Source: Serripes groenlandicus (Eukaryota > Mollusca > Bivalvia > Cardiida > Cardiidae). From it: DNA of 64,000 nt. This document shows positions 34,901 through 46,900 of the stretch, one piece after another. The notes beneath the pieces are model-generated. The model saw only the letters and a program-made list of their open reading frames with translations. It made no database searches and was not told where the DNA came from. How positions within the stretch are numbered: the first letter of the stretch is position 1; the number at the start of each line of letters is the position of its first letter. The stretch is from contig JASEVX010000007.1 in assembly GCA_031761405.1 (NCBI GenBank), positions 62,693,062-62,757,061 of the forward strand, in the 5' to 3' direction. The position numbers and the translations under genes are program-made.

Positions 34901-37900
34901 TTCACATCACTAAGCAAATTTCAATGAAACTTCACATTACTAAGCAAATGTCAATGAAACTTCACATCACTAGGCACATTTCAATGAAACTTCACATCAC
35001 TAGGCAAATTCCAATGAAACTTCACATCACTAGGCACATTTCAATGAAACTTCACATCACTAGGCAAATTTCAATGAAACTTCACATCACTAGGCAAATT
35101 TCAATCAAACTGCACATCACTAGGCAAATTTCAATGAAACTTCACATCACTAGGCAAATTTCAATCAAACTGCACATCACTAGGCAAATTTCAACGAAAC
35201 TTCACATTACTAGGCACATTTCAATGAAACTTCACATCGCTAGGCAAATTTCAATGAAACTTCACATCACTAGGCACATTTCAATGAAACTTCACATCGC
35301 TAGGCAAATTTCAATGAAACTTCACATCACTAGGCAAATTTCAAAGAAACTTGACGCTCCTTTTCATATCATCTTTATAATGTTTGTCAAATATTGAAAG
35401 GCTATTCAGAACTTAAGTTGCTGCGGCATCAAAGTAGGGGAATGGTAAAACCTTGAAATGAATCCTTTTAATGTGCTTGTTATCTGGTTTTAGGAGCATT
35501 CTTACCACAGGTGACCCTTTACATGACTTCACAAAACCATAATGTCAGTCGGCATCAGAAAATTTTACATTTTTATGATATTTCGCCTCTGCAAGTGCTT
35601 TTCTGATTTGTAGACAAGGTTGAAGAAGTTTTCATTATGTGTCATCCTGTACAGGTTTACGGTTAAATGATATTACATGATCTCATAAAAGCAATTAATA
35701 ATTAATACAAGTTTATACCCTTAAACGATATAAATGTTTACCATGAAATAAATTTTAAATTAAACAATTCAATAACTTTAAACATATATTCGAAAGTGTT
35801 TAATTCTTTGCTTAGAGTTTACATTGGGACTTTTAACCTTTAAACAGTTAACATTACGTTTTTTATTGTTGGCAATTGCTTACACACAAAACACAGTCTA
35901 GAGTTGAAGGTTTGAAGTGCAAAATGCAGCAGAAATTTGGCATTTCAAAATACATTTTTGTGCCAATAATTGCATAGAAAAACGAATCTTCAAACCCGCC
36001 TTCTCGCCAATCCACTTGACATTTGGCAATAGTTTGTTTTTTGTTTGAAATGTGTTCATGACGACCACCATGGGACTACCTGGCGCCACCTAACGTTCAT
36101 CTTTACCATGAAGGTAATCGGAATTCCAGAGTGTGAACAGATTAGTCTGTCTGGCTCACTTATTCGAATTCTTATATTGTGAACTGACATCATCCAAGAA
36201 TGAAAGAAAATCATTCTAGAATATACTTAAATCAAAGTTGGATTTTTTTACACATGAATTAACTGTTAAACATGATGGAGAAATAAGTATTTACTCGAAT
36301 TGAGCATTGACAAGTTTCCCCATAATGTGTTTTACATCACCAATATTTACGTATTTTTTCTTGATTTAACCCTTATCTTGATATATGCGAGTTTAACCCT
36401 ATACAAAATACAAAATAATCTGCAGCAGGCAACTTTGAAAGCGTCTTAGCGAAAATATAGATAAATTTCTTCTAAGGAAAGTGTTATAATTGTATAGAAT
36501 TGAAAACATTGTGGCAGAGGGAGAACTTATTCCCTATGAGCAGTTTCTCCTATTGCAGTGTTTTCAAACGTCTTCTGCTGTAGAGGGACTCAAAAGGAGC
36601 TTGTATGTGGGAAACAACATGTACTTATCATGCAGCACATGACCGTAAACAGCAGCAACTGCGAACTTTACAGACAAAGATCAGCCTGTATAATCGTACT
36701 GTCAACTCTTCGTTTACATTGATTTCACTACTTGTGTAACGACAGTCGGAAACAACTCCATAAATATACAAGAAGCAATGAATATGGAAATTGGGGATTC
36801 AAGGTCTGCAACATAAACTTGAGAAAAAAAAAGGTTTTGGTTTCTATCGTGAAGCATCAAAACATTCCTAGTGTCCGGGGAGATCTCATTGAATCGCCAG
36901 GGGAGTAGTTTACTGGTAAATTACAGTACATAATTACATATGAGGCGTTCCACGAGTAAAACCAACATTGTTGACTCAGCGTAAAGTATCGCCCCGGATC
37001 AGCTTATGCATGCCTCGCAGGCTAACTTGGACAGACACTTTCCGCCTCCTGGTAATTTTCTTTTTCAGAAATCATTATTATATACTTCCGTCCCTAAGAG
37101 GCGGAAAGTGTCGGCCCGGATTAGCCTGCGCGGACTGCGCAGGCTGATCCGGGTCGATACTTTACGCACAGTCAATATTTTTTTTTTTCGTGGAACGTCT
37201 CATATATATGACTGGCTCATTAGCTTAGGGGATTAATTTGCGTTGGTTGCGTGGAATCATTGGATAAAACGCACCTTAACATGTTACTTGGAACAAATAT
37301 GATTTAACTGATGTTTGAATTACCTACATGGCGTCGATTTCGTAGATCATTAGTTGCTGACAAGAAAGAACGTGTCTGATGTGTTATTGTGTTTACCTTT
37401 TGGATCCAAATAAACCGAGCCTGATGATTTTGGGGGCTATTTAAATTTGTATCTCTCCCCTTCCTACATACAACAAATCTGCAGCAGAAGACGTTGAAAA
37501 CTTCTGGATAAAATATGAATATAAATTCTCTATATATTATGAAAGTATTGTAATTGAATTATTGCATCGATGAACACAGGCGACTTTTGAGCGCCTGTAT
37601 TTAAACACGGCATAGAGGTATCTTTTTATTAGACAACCTGAGTCTAAAGCTCTATGTGATCTATTCCGTTCACACTTTATCCGTCGTCCATCGTCGTTAC
37701 CTTTTAGCTTCAAATGAAATCACCTCCTTAACCACTGGGCCGATTTCAAAACAGAAATGTCCCTTTGGTGGTCCTCTTTCACAATTGTCCAAATATTAAA
37801 ATTATATGAAGAACGTTGGTTGCTGCGGCTTCAGAAAGGGGGCAAACTAACACAATTTTTAAAGTCTTCTTCTTTGAATCCACGGATCTGATTCCAAGGT

Positions 37901-40900
37901 AATTTGGTAGAAATGTTCCTTGGGTGATCCTCTACAAAACATTGTTCAAGGCATATTGATTGGTTGGAAATCAGGTCGGCCAGGTTGCATCAGAAAGGGG
38001 GTAAATTAACAAAACCACCTTAAAATCCCATTGTTATTTAAAGGCTTGTCTGATTTGAAGATTACTTAGTAGACATGTTCCTTTAGCGATCCTCTACATA
38101 ATTTGTCCCAGCCTTATTAGTCGCCGGGCAGAAGCCCGCGACTTCTATTTTTAATAGCTTTTCGGAAATCACATGGGAGGGCGGCTTATTATTAGAAAGA
38201 AACAAATCTAGATGATTTGAACATATTACAATTGTGGTTGTTTACGAACACTAATAAATGACACATCTAAAATGAAATAAATATTCCGATTTTTTAATGT
38301 TTGCAGTTTTTTTTATTTCACTCGCATTTAAGTTTTTTGTCTTATTTACGAAGACAAAAGTGGTCCCTTCAAGACGTGAACCAACACCCCCTAATGCAGA
38401 CTCTTATGTGTCATCATTGAGGTCAATTTCGGATTCTCCTTTTAATAGCAATTTTAACTTACTAAATGTTGTTTTCATGTTCAAAGAGATGTCTTGATTT
38501 GTGTAGAATTCATTTAATAATGTTAATCCATGAATATCTAAAGTAGGAACTGTTTCTAAGCTAAATATAGACCCTATTCTGTTGTGTAGTTTCGTGACCT
38601 TTAACATCGATTTTCGCGCATGCGCATTTCGATATGAAAAAGCGAGTGATATTATTTTATTTTAGACAAGTACAAGACGAATGTTTGACGCAAAGCGTCA
38701 AAGAGAAGCCGCAATATTTCGTTGTACATGTAGAAATAAGAAAAAAAGAACATTTTTAAATCCACAAACAATAGAACAATTTAAACTGTAGACGGTAATG
38801 CTGATATATTTCTCCTTTTGAAGACTTTTGTTTTCTTCAAATTACCTCCCTTTAAAGCAATACCAGGATATTTACCTTGTGATTCGAATAAGATTAACAA
38901 ACATTGAAATTATATGAATGAATACTATTATTTAAATAAGTAACAACAGCAAAATTAAATTTAAGCCAGATAAATGTGTACACATTTCGTTAATTTTTTA
39001 TAGATACCCTAATGTATAGGTATGTATATAAAATTTATAAGCAAATGTTTTCATTACTACGTTCCTAATGTTTGAATAGACTAAGGAAAGTCAATAATAC
39101 ATAAATAAATCAATGCAGTCTTTTCCGGCGACATTGATGCCTTGCATCAACTTTCTCTTGTTGATTGGTTGAAAAACATTGCCACCAAGTAGCTTCAGAA
39201 GATGGGTAAAATTAACTGTTTGCTTCATTGGAAATCTGCTCTTAAACCCGGTTACCAATATCAACCAAAAGTCACAGAAATGTTCATCTAATGGTCCATC
39301 ATGAAATGTGCTCAAAGATTGAATACCTAAATATTACAAATATTCTTTATTAATATGCCATTTCATTTATAGTGTCTAATCATTGCAGCCTCAATCCCAC
39401 CCTTGATCAAATTTTCCACGATATTAGCGGTTACGTATTTGCTACTATTCAATCACTCAGGTGATCGATTTAGGGCCATCTTGGCCCTCGTGTTACGAGA
39501 CACAATAATTAAAGCACTTCGCGTGTCAGTACAATGTGCAACTTGGTGAGTCCATTACCCCTTACAATACGCATCTCGAGGGCTTGGCGTCAAACGGTTG
39601 TAACTAAAAACCTATTTTGAAAACCCTTGTTTAGGGGCAATTTTGCCACCTAAATTTCCATTGTTTACCAAGAAAAAATGATTTAACGCTTATAAAGACT
39701 TTATGGCGAGGTGATTAACCTTGTTAAAAATATACCGATTTTAGTTACAACCGTTTCACGCCAAGCCCTCGATCTGTTATGTACGACGAGTTTTACCCTA
39801 TTAAAACTGAGTTAGTCGTCGAAATTATCTTTGAGCCAGAATAACTCTATAAATTTGCTATTGAAGTAACTTTATAGAATGTTATAACGTTACTGAGTGA
39901 TTTGTTCTACTACTGTATTTAGAAATGTTTCTTTGTCAATGTCTTAACTCAGGGGTTTTTCAGGAAGAAATGAAACCGAAGCAAACTTTTGATCAATATT
40001 GATTTGTTCACAGATAAAATTAAAAGCCTTACGCAGAAGATGAGTTAAAAGTTAAAAAATATTGAGGAAAACGGAAATTGCACACTTAAAGATGGTTTAA
40101 TCCTTTCGCGCGAATCCGGGACAAAATGTCCACGGACAAAATGCCACAGGACATAATGTCAACGGACAAAATGTCCACGGACATAATGTCCACGGACAAA
40201 ATGCCACAATATGAAAAGAGGACAAAATACCGCAGTTTATTTCGAAAACAGAATGTTAAAGCAGCACACCACAAGTGTTGTTAAATGGGATGCCAGGATG
40301 TTAAATTGGATGTGTGGATAGCGGATAAAAGTGATAGATCATGAACTGTTTCACTCAAATACTGTTGTAACTTGTTGTGTGCTGCTTTAACATTATAATT
40401 CACAATAAAATGTTTTCGAAATAAACTGTGGCATTTTGTCCTCTTTTCATATTGTGGCATTTTGTTCGTGGACATTATGTCCGGATATCCTTTCCCGCAT
40501 ATAGACGCAGCAGACGACTTTTTAAACCGTTCTGAGCAAATTCTCCTTTGGCCAAAATGTTTTCAATCGTTTTCAATAGTTATATCTACGGGGTTCCTAA
40601 GTTCGTCAACAGAAGCATTTATACAAACCACATTGTTGGGTACTAAATTAATCGTTATATATCAGAAAATAGCGACACAATTATCAATTATCTGCTAATA
40701 CAAAGTCATGGGAGAAAATAGCGACACCATTATCAATTAACTGCTTATACAAAGTCATGGGAGAAAATAGCGAACATAATGAGGTCGGGAACTAAGGAAG
40801 ATCACCAAGTTGGAAGGCTCTACAATATATTCATTTATAGATATTTTACTTATTATAGCCTAAATGTTTTCAAACTCGTCTGTTGAAGATTTGGTGTATG

Positions 40901-43900
40901 TGGGAAAGGGTTTAAATATGTTAAGGAATGTTGTCTCTTTTATTGGTTGCAGTTTGTTTGACAGGAAGATTTCCACGATAAAAGAGTTTATAACATATGG
41001 TGCACATTTGTACTTGTAGACTAGAATCAGTCAATTCGTTTATTTTAGATATTAGTTTATGCATTTAAACAAATCACATACTAAATCAATTCACCTCTCT
41101 GAAATTATATTGAATAACTTTGGGTACTGCTGCTAGTCTTTTTGTACGTTAAAATATCCTGAACATGCTGGAATGTAGTCTCGCGAAATTATCCAAATTT
41201 ACGGAGATGGCTGCCTGAAACAACTTTTCTTGTCATTAAGCGCATTGAGAATTCTTGCCCATGTGAACAATATAGATCCAAATCTGACTCTACACTGTTT
41301 ACCAATTAGTTAACCCTTCCCTACATATGCAGCTGATGACTTTTGAAAACAGTTGTGACAAAATGTGATATTGCTCATAATGAGCAATTTCACAATATTT
41401 TCAACACAATTTAATTGTTAAATTCTCTTTAATGGAGATTTTCACATGTTTACCAAGATGTTTTCAAAGTCGTCTGCTGCAGGTGAATCGGATGAACCTA
41501 TGCATCCACGTGGTCTCACAGCCGTCACTAAATACGTCTACATGTAATTAAGTCCTAGATGAAACTTTTAAAACAAAAACTGTAGCCATATAAGGCAAAA
41601 CGGCACCTCATCCTATGTGCCACAAATAAAACGACAAGAAATATATTCCACGTGGTCTCACAGCCGTCACTAAATACGTCTACATGTAATTAAGTCCTAG
41701 ATGAAACTTTTAAAACAAAAACTGTAGCCATATAAGGCAAAACGGCACCTCATCCTATGTGCCACAAATAAAACGACAAGAAATATATTATTAAGTTGTA
41801 AGATCAAGTTATGATTTCAATTTGGACATCAAAAAGGGCAATTGTCACACGTGGAATTCGTGGAAATGTTGGGATTTTTCAAACATATTTTTAAATCGAT
41901 ATTCAATATTTAGTAACTTAAACAGAACATAATTTATAGTAACATACTACTTAGTATATAACTACTTTTAACAAAGTCATGAACAAGTAATAAGCATAAA
42001 TCCCTTATGTAATTTCAGAGTGGCGGAGAGATGAATCCCAGCTGTAATGGTAAACCAAGATGTTTAAAATGCGGCGACAGATGTCCTGGCCTTGATATTC
42101 ATTATTGGAGGTAGGTGTGAACGCAATATCACTAAAATCAGACCCAAAATACTATGCAGTAAGTATATCGGATCTGACTGCTACGCATAACCTATCGAGG
42201 CATTGACCTTTGGTACGTGAGGTCGACGCTCACCCAGTTGCACTACTGTATTCTATAAACTTGGTTAAGCAACGTTTTGTTTACAGGAAAGCAAGCATTC
42301 CAAGTTACGAGATGGAAGGGGCCACGTCAAACGAAAACCGACATGGATTTGCTACCAGTGACGATCAAGATCAAACTTAGCACAGTCTGAACAAGATCTT
42401 CCATAATCGATACAAATTCGTATTAACGTCCAATAAGCATTTATAAACATTGTTATGGTAGAAACAGGCTATATAAGTATGCCATTTTATTGTACATGTA
42501 TTTGCTATTTAATTCAAAATTTCCAACGGTCTGTTTTCATGTGATGTGTCTAAGAGTCTATAGAGGCTAATCAACATAGACTTCAATTTTTGATCAACAG
42601 ATGGTTATGTCTGTGTCTCAGACTTCTTTTGAAACTCAAAACTATCAATTTCTCTTTCTCTCTCAGTACATGTTTTTCTTAAATCTAAAGCCACAGCAAA
42701 CTTTTAATTATGCAAATGTTCGAATGTTTTCCTAAAATATGTACGTAAGCTGTTCTAAAATATCGTATCAGGTAAAACTGCAATTGTTATTGATCAAAGG
42801 CTCCATATTTTAAGTAAGTGTAAAGCGTTCGGACTTTATCCTTCTATACCGGCCGGGTCATACACAATACTATTACAAAAGAAAGTAATGGCTTTTTACT
42901 CTGGTTGGTGGCTTTAGCATTTCGACTGACTCGCTGATGTCCAGTAGTACTGGTATCTTGTGCATCCAACGCCGTGATATAACAACAAAACAATATGGTA
43001 TGTGCGTAATGTATCGACCGAGATCCGCCTGCGCAATCGGGGGTAGAGGTATAGAGTAATGATTACTGAAACAGAAAATCCACTGGAGGCGAAAAGTGTC
43101 TGTCCGGATTAGCCTGCGCGGCATACTTAGAGTGATCCGGGTCGATACTTTACGCATATTCTATAATGTTTGTTGTCTCGTCGAACGGCTCATATTATGG
43201 AGATATAACAAATGCAAAATACTTCAGATTATTCCTATTATTTACAGAAAAATCTGCAAGCATTGTCGATGTGGACCTGAAGATCATGACCTCACAGATG
43301 ACGATGATCGTGACTGCAAACCGTTTTCATTGGACGGGAATGGTCACGTGGACACTAGACGGGATCTCTGTTCCAGACTTCACAAATTAAATATCGACGA
43401 TCCCGCGGTCCAGTCCGAGATCGTAACACCAGAAAACGATCTAGTCATACATAGAATTGTCTCAGAAAACCTTGTAAGTATTATACAATCTGTTTGAAAT
43501 GATATCGTTACAGACAGTGAAAGATCTGGTGAGACTGAGTCGTCACTGGTCGCGCAGGCAACCAAAAACCCGTTATTGAATTATACCTTATTTGAATAAT
43601 TACCTTTTTATTTTCCGGCGCAAAAACATGCAAAATATAAAGACGGACTAAATACTCCATATTTTTCTTTGACAAATACGATACCAAATATGGTAAATTT
43701 GCCGTCCATTATGGCGTACGGAAAATAATGATTTAGTATACATGAAATATTTTATACATGAAATATTCTTTATCGTTAACTATTTCGTAGGAATATAAGT
43801 GAACACAAAATATACAGCACGTCTATATCCATAAATATCGATTTGATAAATAATTTTCTAGACGATCTAATTGCTCAATTTGATATTGTGTGGTATCCAT

Positions 43901-46900
43901 GAATGTTGTTTTCACGTATAATTTGTCTTTTTTCTGTCTGTTAATAGGATAATTGTTCTACATTATGCGGCTTTGCATAGTGCTGCTCGGAGGGTGGGAT
44001 TATTATTCTCGCGAGATATCAAATTTCCAACGCACATTGTTGTACAATACATCGCTACATATAGATTCTGTAATATAACATTCCCTATATATATGTTTAG
44101 TATTTTTTGTGGCCTTACTAGTGAGCCTTTTTAGCTCGACTTTTCAAAGAAAAGGCTAGCTATACTACTCGCCTCGGCGTCGGCGTTGATGTCAAACCTT
44201 GATTAAGTCTTTTGTATCAATTCATTTTTTTTTAGTCAAAACCATTACAGATATTGCTTTCAAACTTACAACACTTATTTACCATCATTACTTACATCAA
44301 CAGACAAAAGTAAATAACTCTGTCAATGCTTTTGTAAGATTTATGGCCCCTTTTCGACTTCAATTTTTGGTAAAGTTGTTCGTAACACCCTACTTGTTTT
44401 CAAAACCATTAGAGTGCAGCTTATACACTTACACAACTTATTTACCATCATTACCTTCATCAACAGACAAAAGTACATAACTATGTCAATGGTTTTTTTA
44501 AGAATTATGGCCCTTTTTCGATATAGAATTTGGTTAAGTTAGTCATACCAAATCAAATTCGTTTTCAAAACAATTAGAGATATACTTAAACTCTTACAAT
44601 ATCATGTTACCATCATTACCACCAACAACAGCCAATAGTGTATAATTTAGTGAATTTTTTTGTTAGAATTATGATCCTTTAATGACTTATAAAGTAATTT
44701 GCTTATAAAAAGTATGATAAAGTAATTGGTTATGTTTTCTGTATCACCGAAAAAAGCACGAAAAAGTCGAGCACGCTGTCATCCTCTGACAGCTCTTGTT
44801 TTGTATATTTTTATAAGCGGAGAAATTGCTGAATATGACGACTGACCAGTTTTTCTTAAGCTCCAAAGTTTTTTACTCTTATCTGGAAATTACTATTTTC
44901 TGTAAATATAAAGTATTTTTTAAATCTGTAGAGAAGTAGACTCTTTCCGGCAAACAAGAAATCTACAGAAGTAACCGCTGAAAACATCTAGGAAAGATGG
45001 TACATCTATATAAATGAAGGTGTAACCATTGAGTGATGAGCAATTTATTCAATGTCACATTGCTTTCTAATAAGTTCTGCTGCAGTTGCATCAAATTGCA
45101 TTTATAAACATGGGAAACGGTTAAAACAAGGTCTAGATATTGAACTTCAGGTAACAAGTTTATTTGTGTTATTCTGTATTATTACAGCGGTCTCAGACCT
45201 ACATCTCAATGCTTCCAAAAGACAAACAACTTTTCGCCTCACAACTACGCAGGCGCCAACTACAACGTCAACTTCCGCTCCACGACCTTCACTCCAAGTT
45301 TTGTGATAGCTTAACCGATAAAGAACTTCAGAAATTTCAGAAGTTTGCAGAAAAGAGAAAATCGAAGGCTGCTGGTATTGGAACTGTTGGCTCTTTACCA
45401 GATAAAGGAACATTTGTAAGTGGAAAGGTCTCTATGTCATTTCAAGATTTTACATGCTTCCGTCTTTAAAAAGAATTTGTAAAACAGGGTGACTAAAAGA
45501 AAAGAAAATGGCACCTACACCCCTTGTATGCGCCTCTTGTCCTATTTGCAATGATCGACATTGCCTGACGTTTACTACCCAGCCATTGTTTGTAATCATA
45601 TATCGCTGGGACTCAAAATAATAAACCAAAGCCACAACGCCACTGAGCAGCAACTCAGACATTTTACTAGGAATACAACTTGTATATGTTTTCAAATCAA
45701 CGTTTTTTAACGCTTTTCCTTGTGGTCCAAGAGGGGGATCCATTTAGTAAAAATATTCTTTAATCTCTAATAATCATTCAGAATATGATAGACGGTCCCT
45801 TCTAAATGCTATTTAGCAAAACGTTAGCTTGTATTGAAATAAAATGCTCCATATATCAATGAATCGATATAAAATGTATGACACTACTCTTCCCTGAGAT
45901 TTGACTAACATCGATAATAAAGGGTACATTTCATTTATTGCATATTAAACACAATTATTCGTCTGCCTTCAACCGATTACATTTTTAGCTCGACTTTTGA
46001 AAAAAACGAGAGGTATTGTCATGACCCTGGCGTCGTCGTCGGCGTCGGCGGCATGGTCGTCCGGTTAAGGCTTTTTGTTTAGCTCAGCTTTTTTTGTTCT
46101 GTTTTCTACCAGTCGAGCGTCTGTGCCTTACGCGGTGCTCTTGTTTGATTATCAGACAATTGAGATGCTTTCAACCATTTTGAAGTACAACTACCTATTC
46201 TAATTCTTTGCATTTTTTCCAGAAATGTCACAGATGTCAATTGACAATGGAGAAAGGATCGTTCGCATTGTTTACAAACCGGATGGGCGTGGCTTTGTCT
46301 TTCCATACGGGATGTTTCACGTGTGCCACGTGTAAGGAACTTCTCGTAGATAACATCTACTTCTACCGGAACGGTGATATATATTGCGGCCGCCATTACG
46401 CAGATCTCGTTTATCCAAGATGTTGCGCTTGTGATGAGGTAAAAAGACTCTTCCAATGATAGAAATAGGCTTCACTAATCACATTAACCCTTTCCCTCAT
46501 ATAGACGTTTTCTGACGCCTCTGCGGCAGACGGCTTTTTGAAAACAGTGACAAAAGAAGAAATTTCTCAAAACGAGCAATTTCTCCTTTTGCCACAATGT
46601 TTTCCACTTTTAGTCATATGTTATCCATTCAATTGTAGAGATTTTCTAATTTTGACAAAATGTGTTCAAAGTCGTCTGCTGCAGAATTGTCGTATGAGGG
46701 AAAGGGTTAAAAAAAAAACCTTTGCTCACTCGTATATTGATCTAGTGACTGCCTCATACAGGTCATCTCCCAATGACCTTAGCGTTAACCAATCAAATTG
46801 TCGCCTTCATAAATGCAAGGTATTAAACAGGGAAGATAATCCGTTTAAATGAACGAATAAGAGAAACGGTGATTGTCGAGTGTTCCAGTTATATAAAATG

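Noticed and set aside
34711..35350. CRISPR array
   Set aside because: Direct repeats have no unique spacers, and the DNA is clearly from an intron-bearing animal genome.
34804..35397. 197-codon frame with decapeptide repeats as a real repeat protein
   Set aside because: The unit length is a multiple of 3, an earlier unit has a stop, and no signal peptide or exon structure is visible.
43514..43528. 15-bp micro-exon (ACAG before, GTGAGA after) restoring the PET domain
   Set aside because: It would need a 40-bp intron and encodes none of the expected Trp-Ala-Pro-Pro-Gly residues.
46106..46456. 116-codon minus-strand frame
   Set aside because: Shadow of testin exon 5 on the opposite strand.
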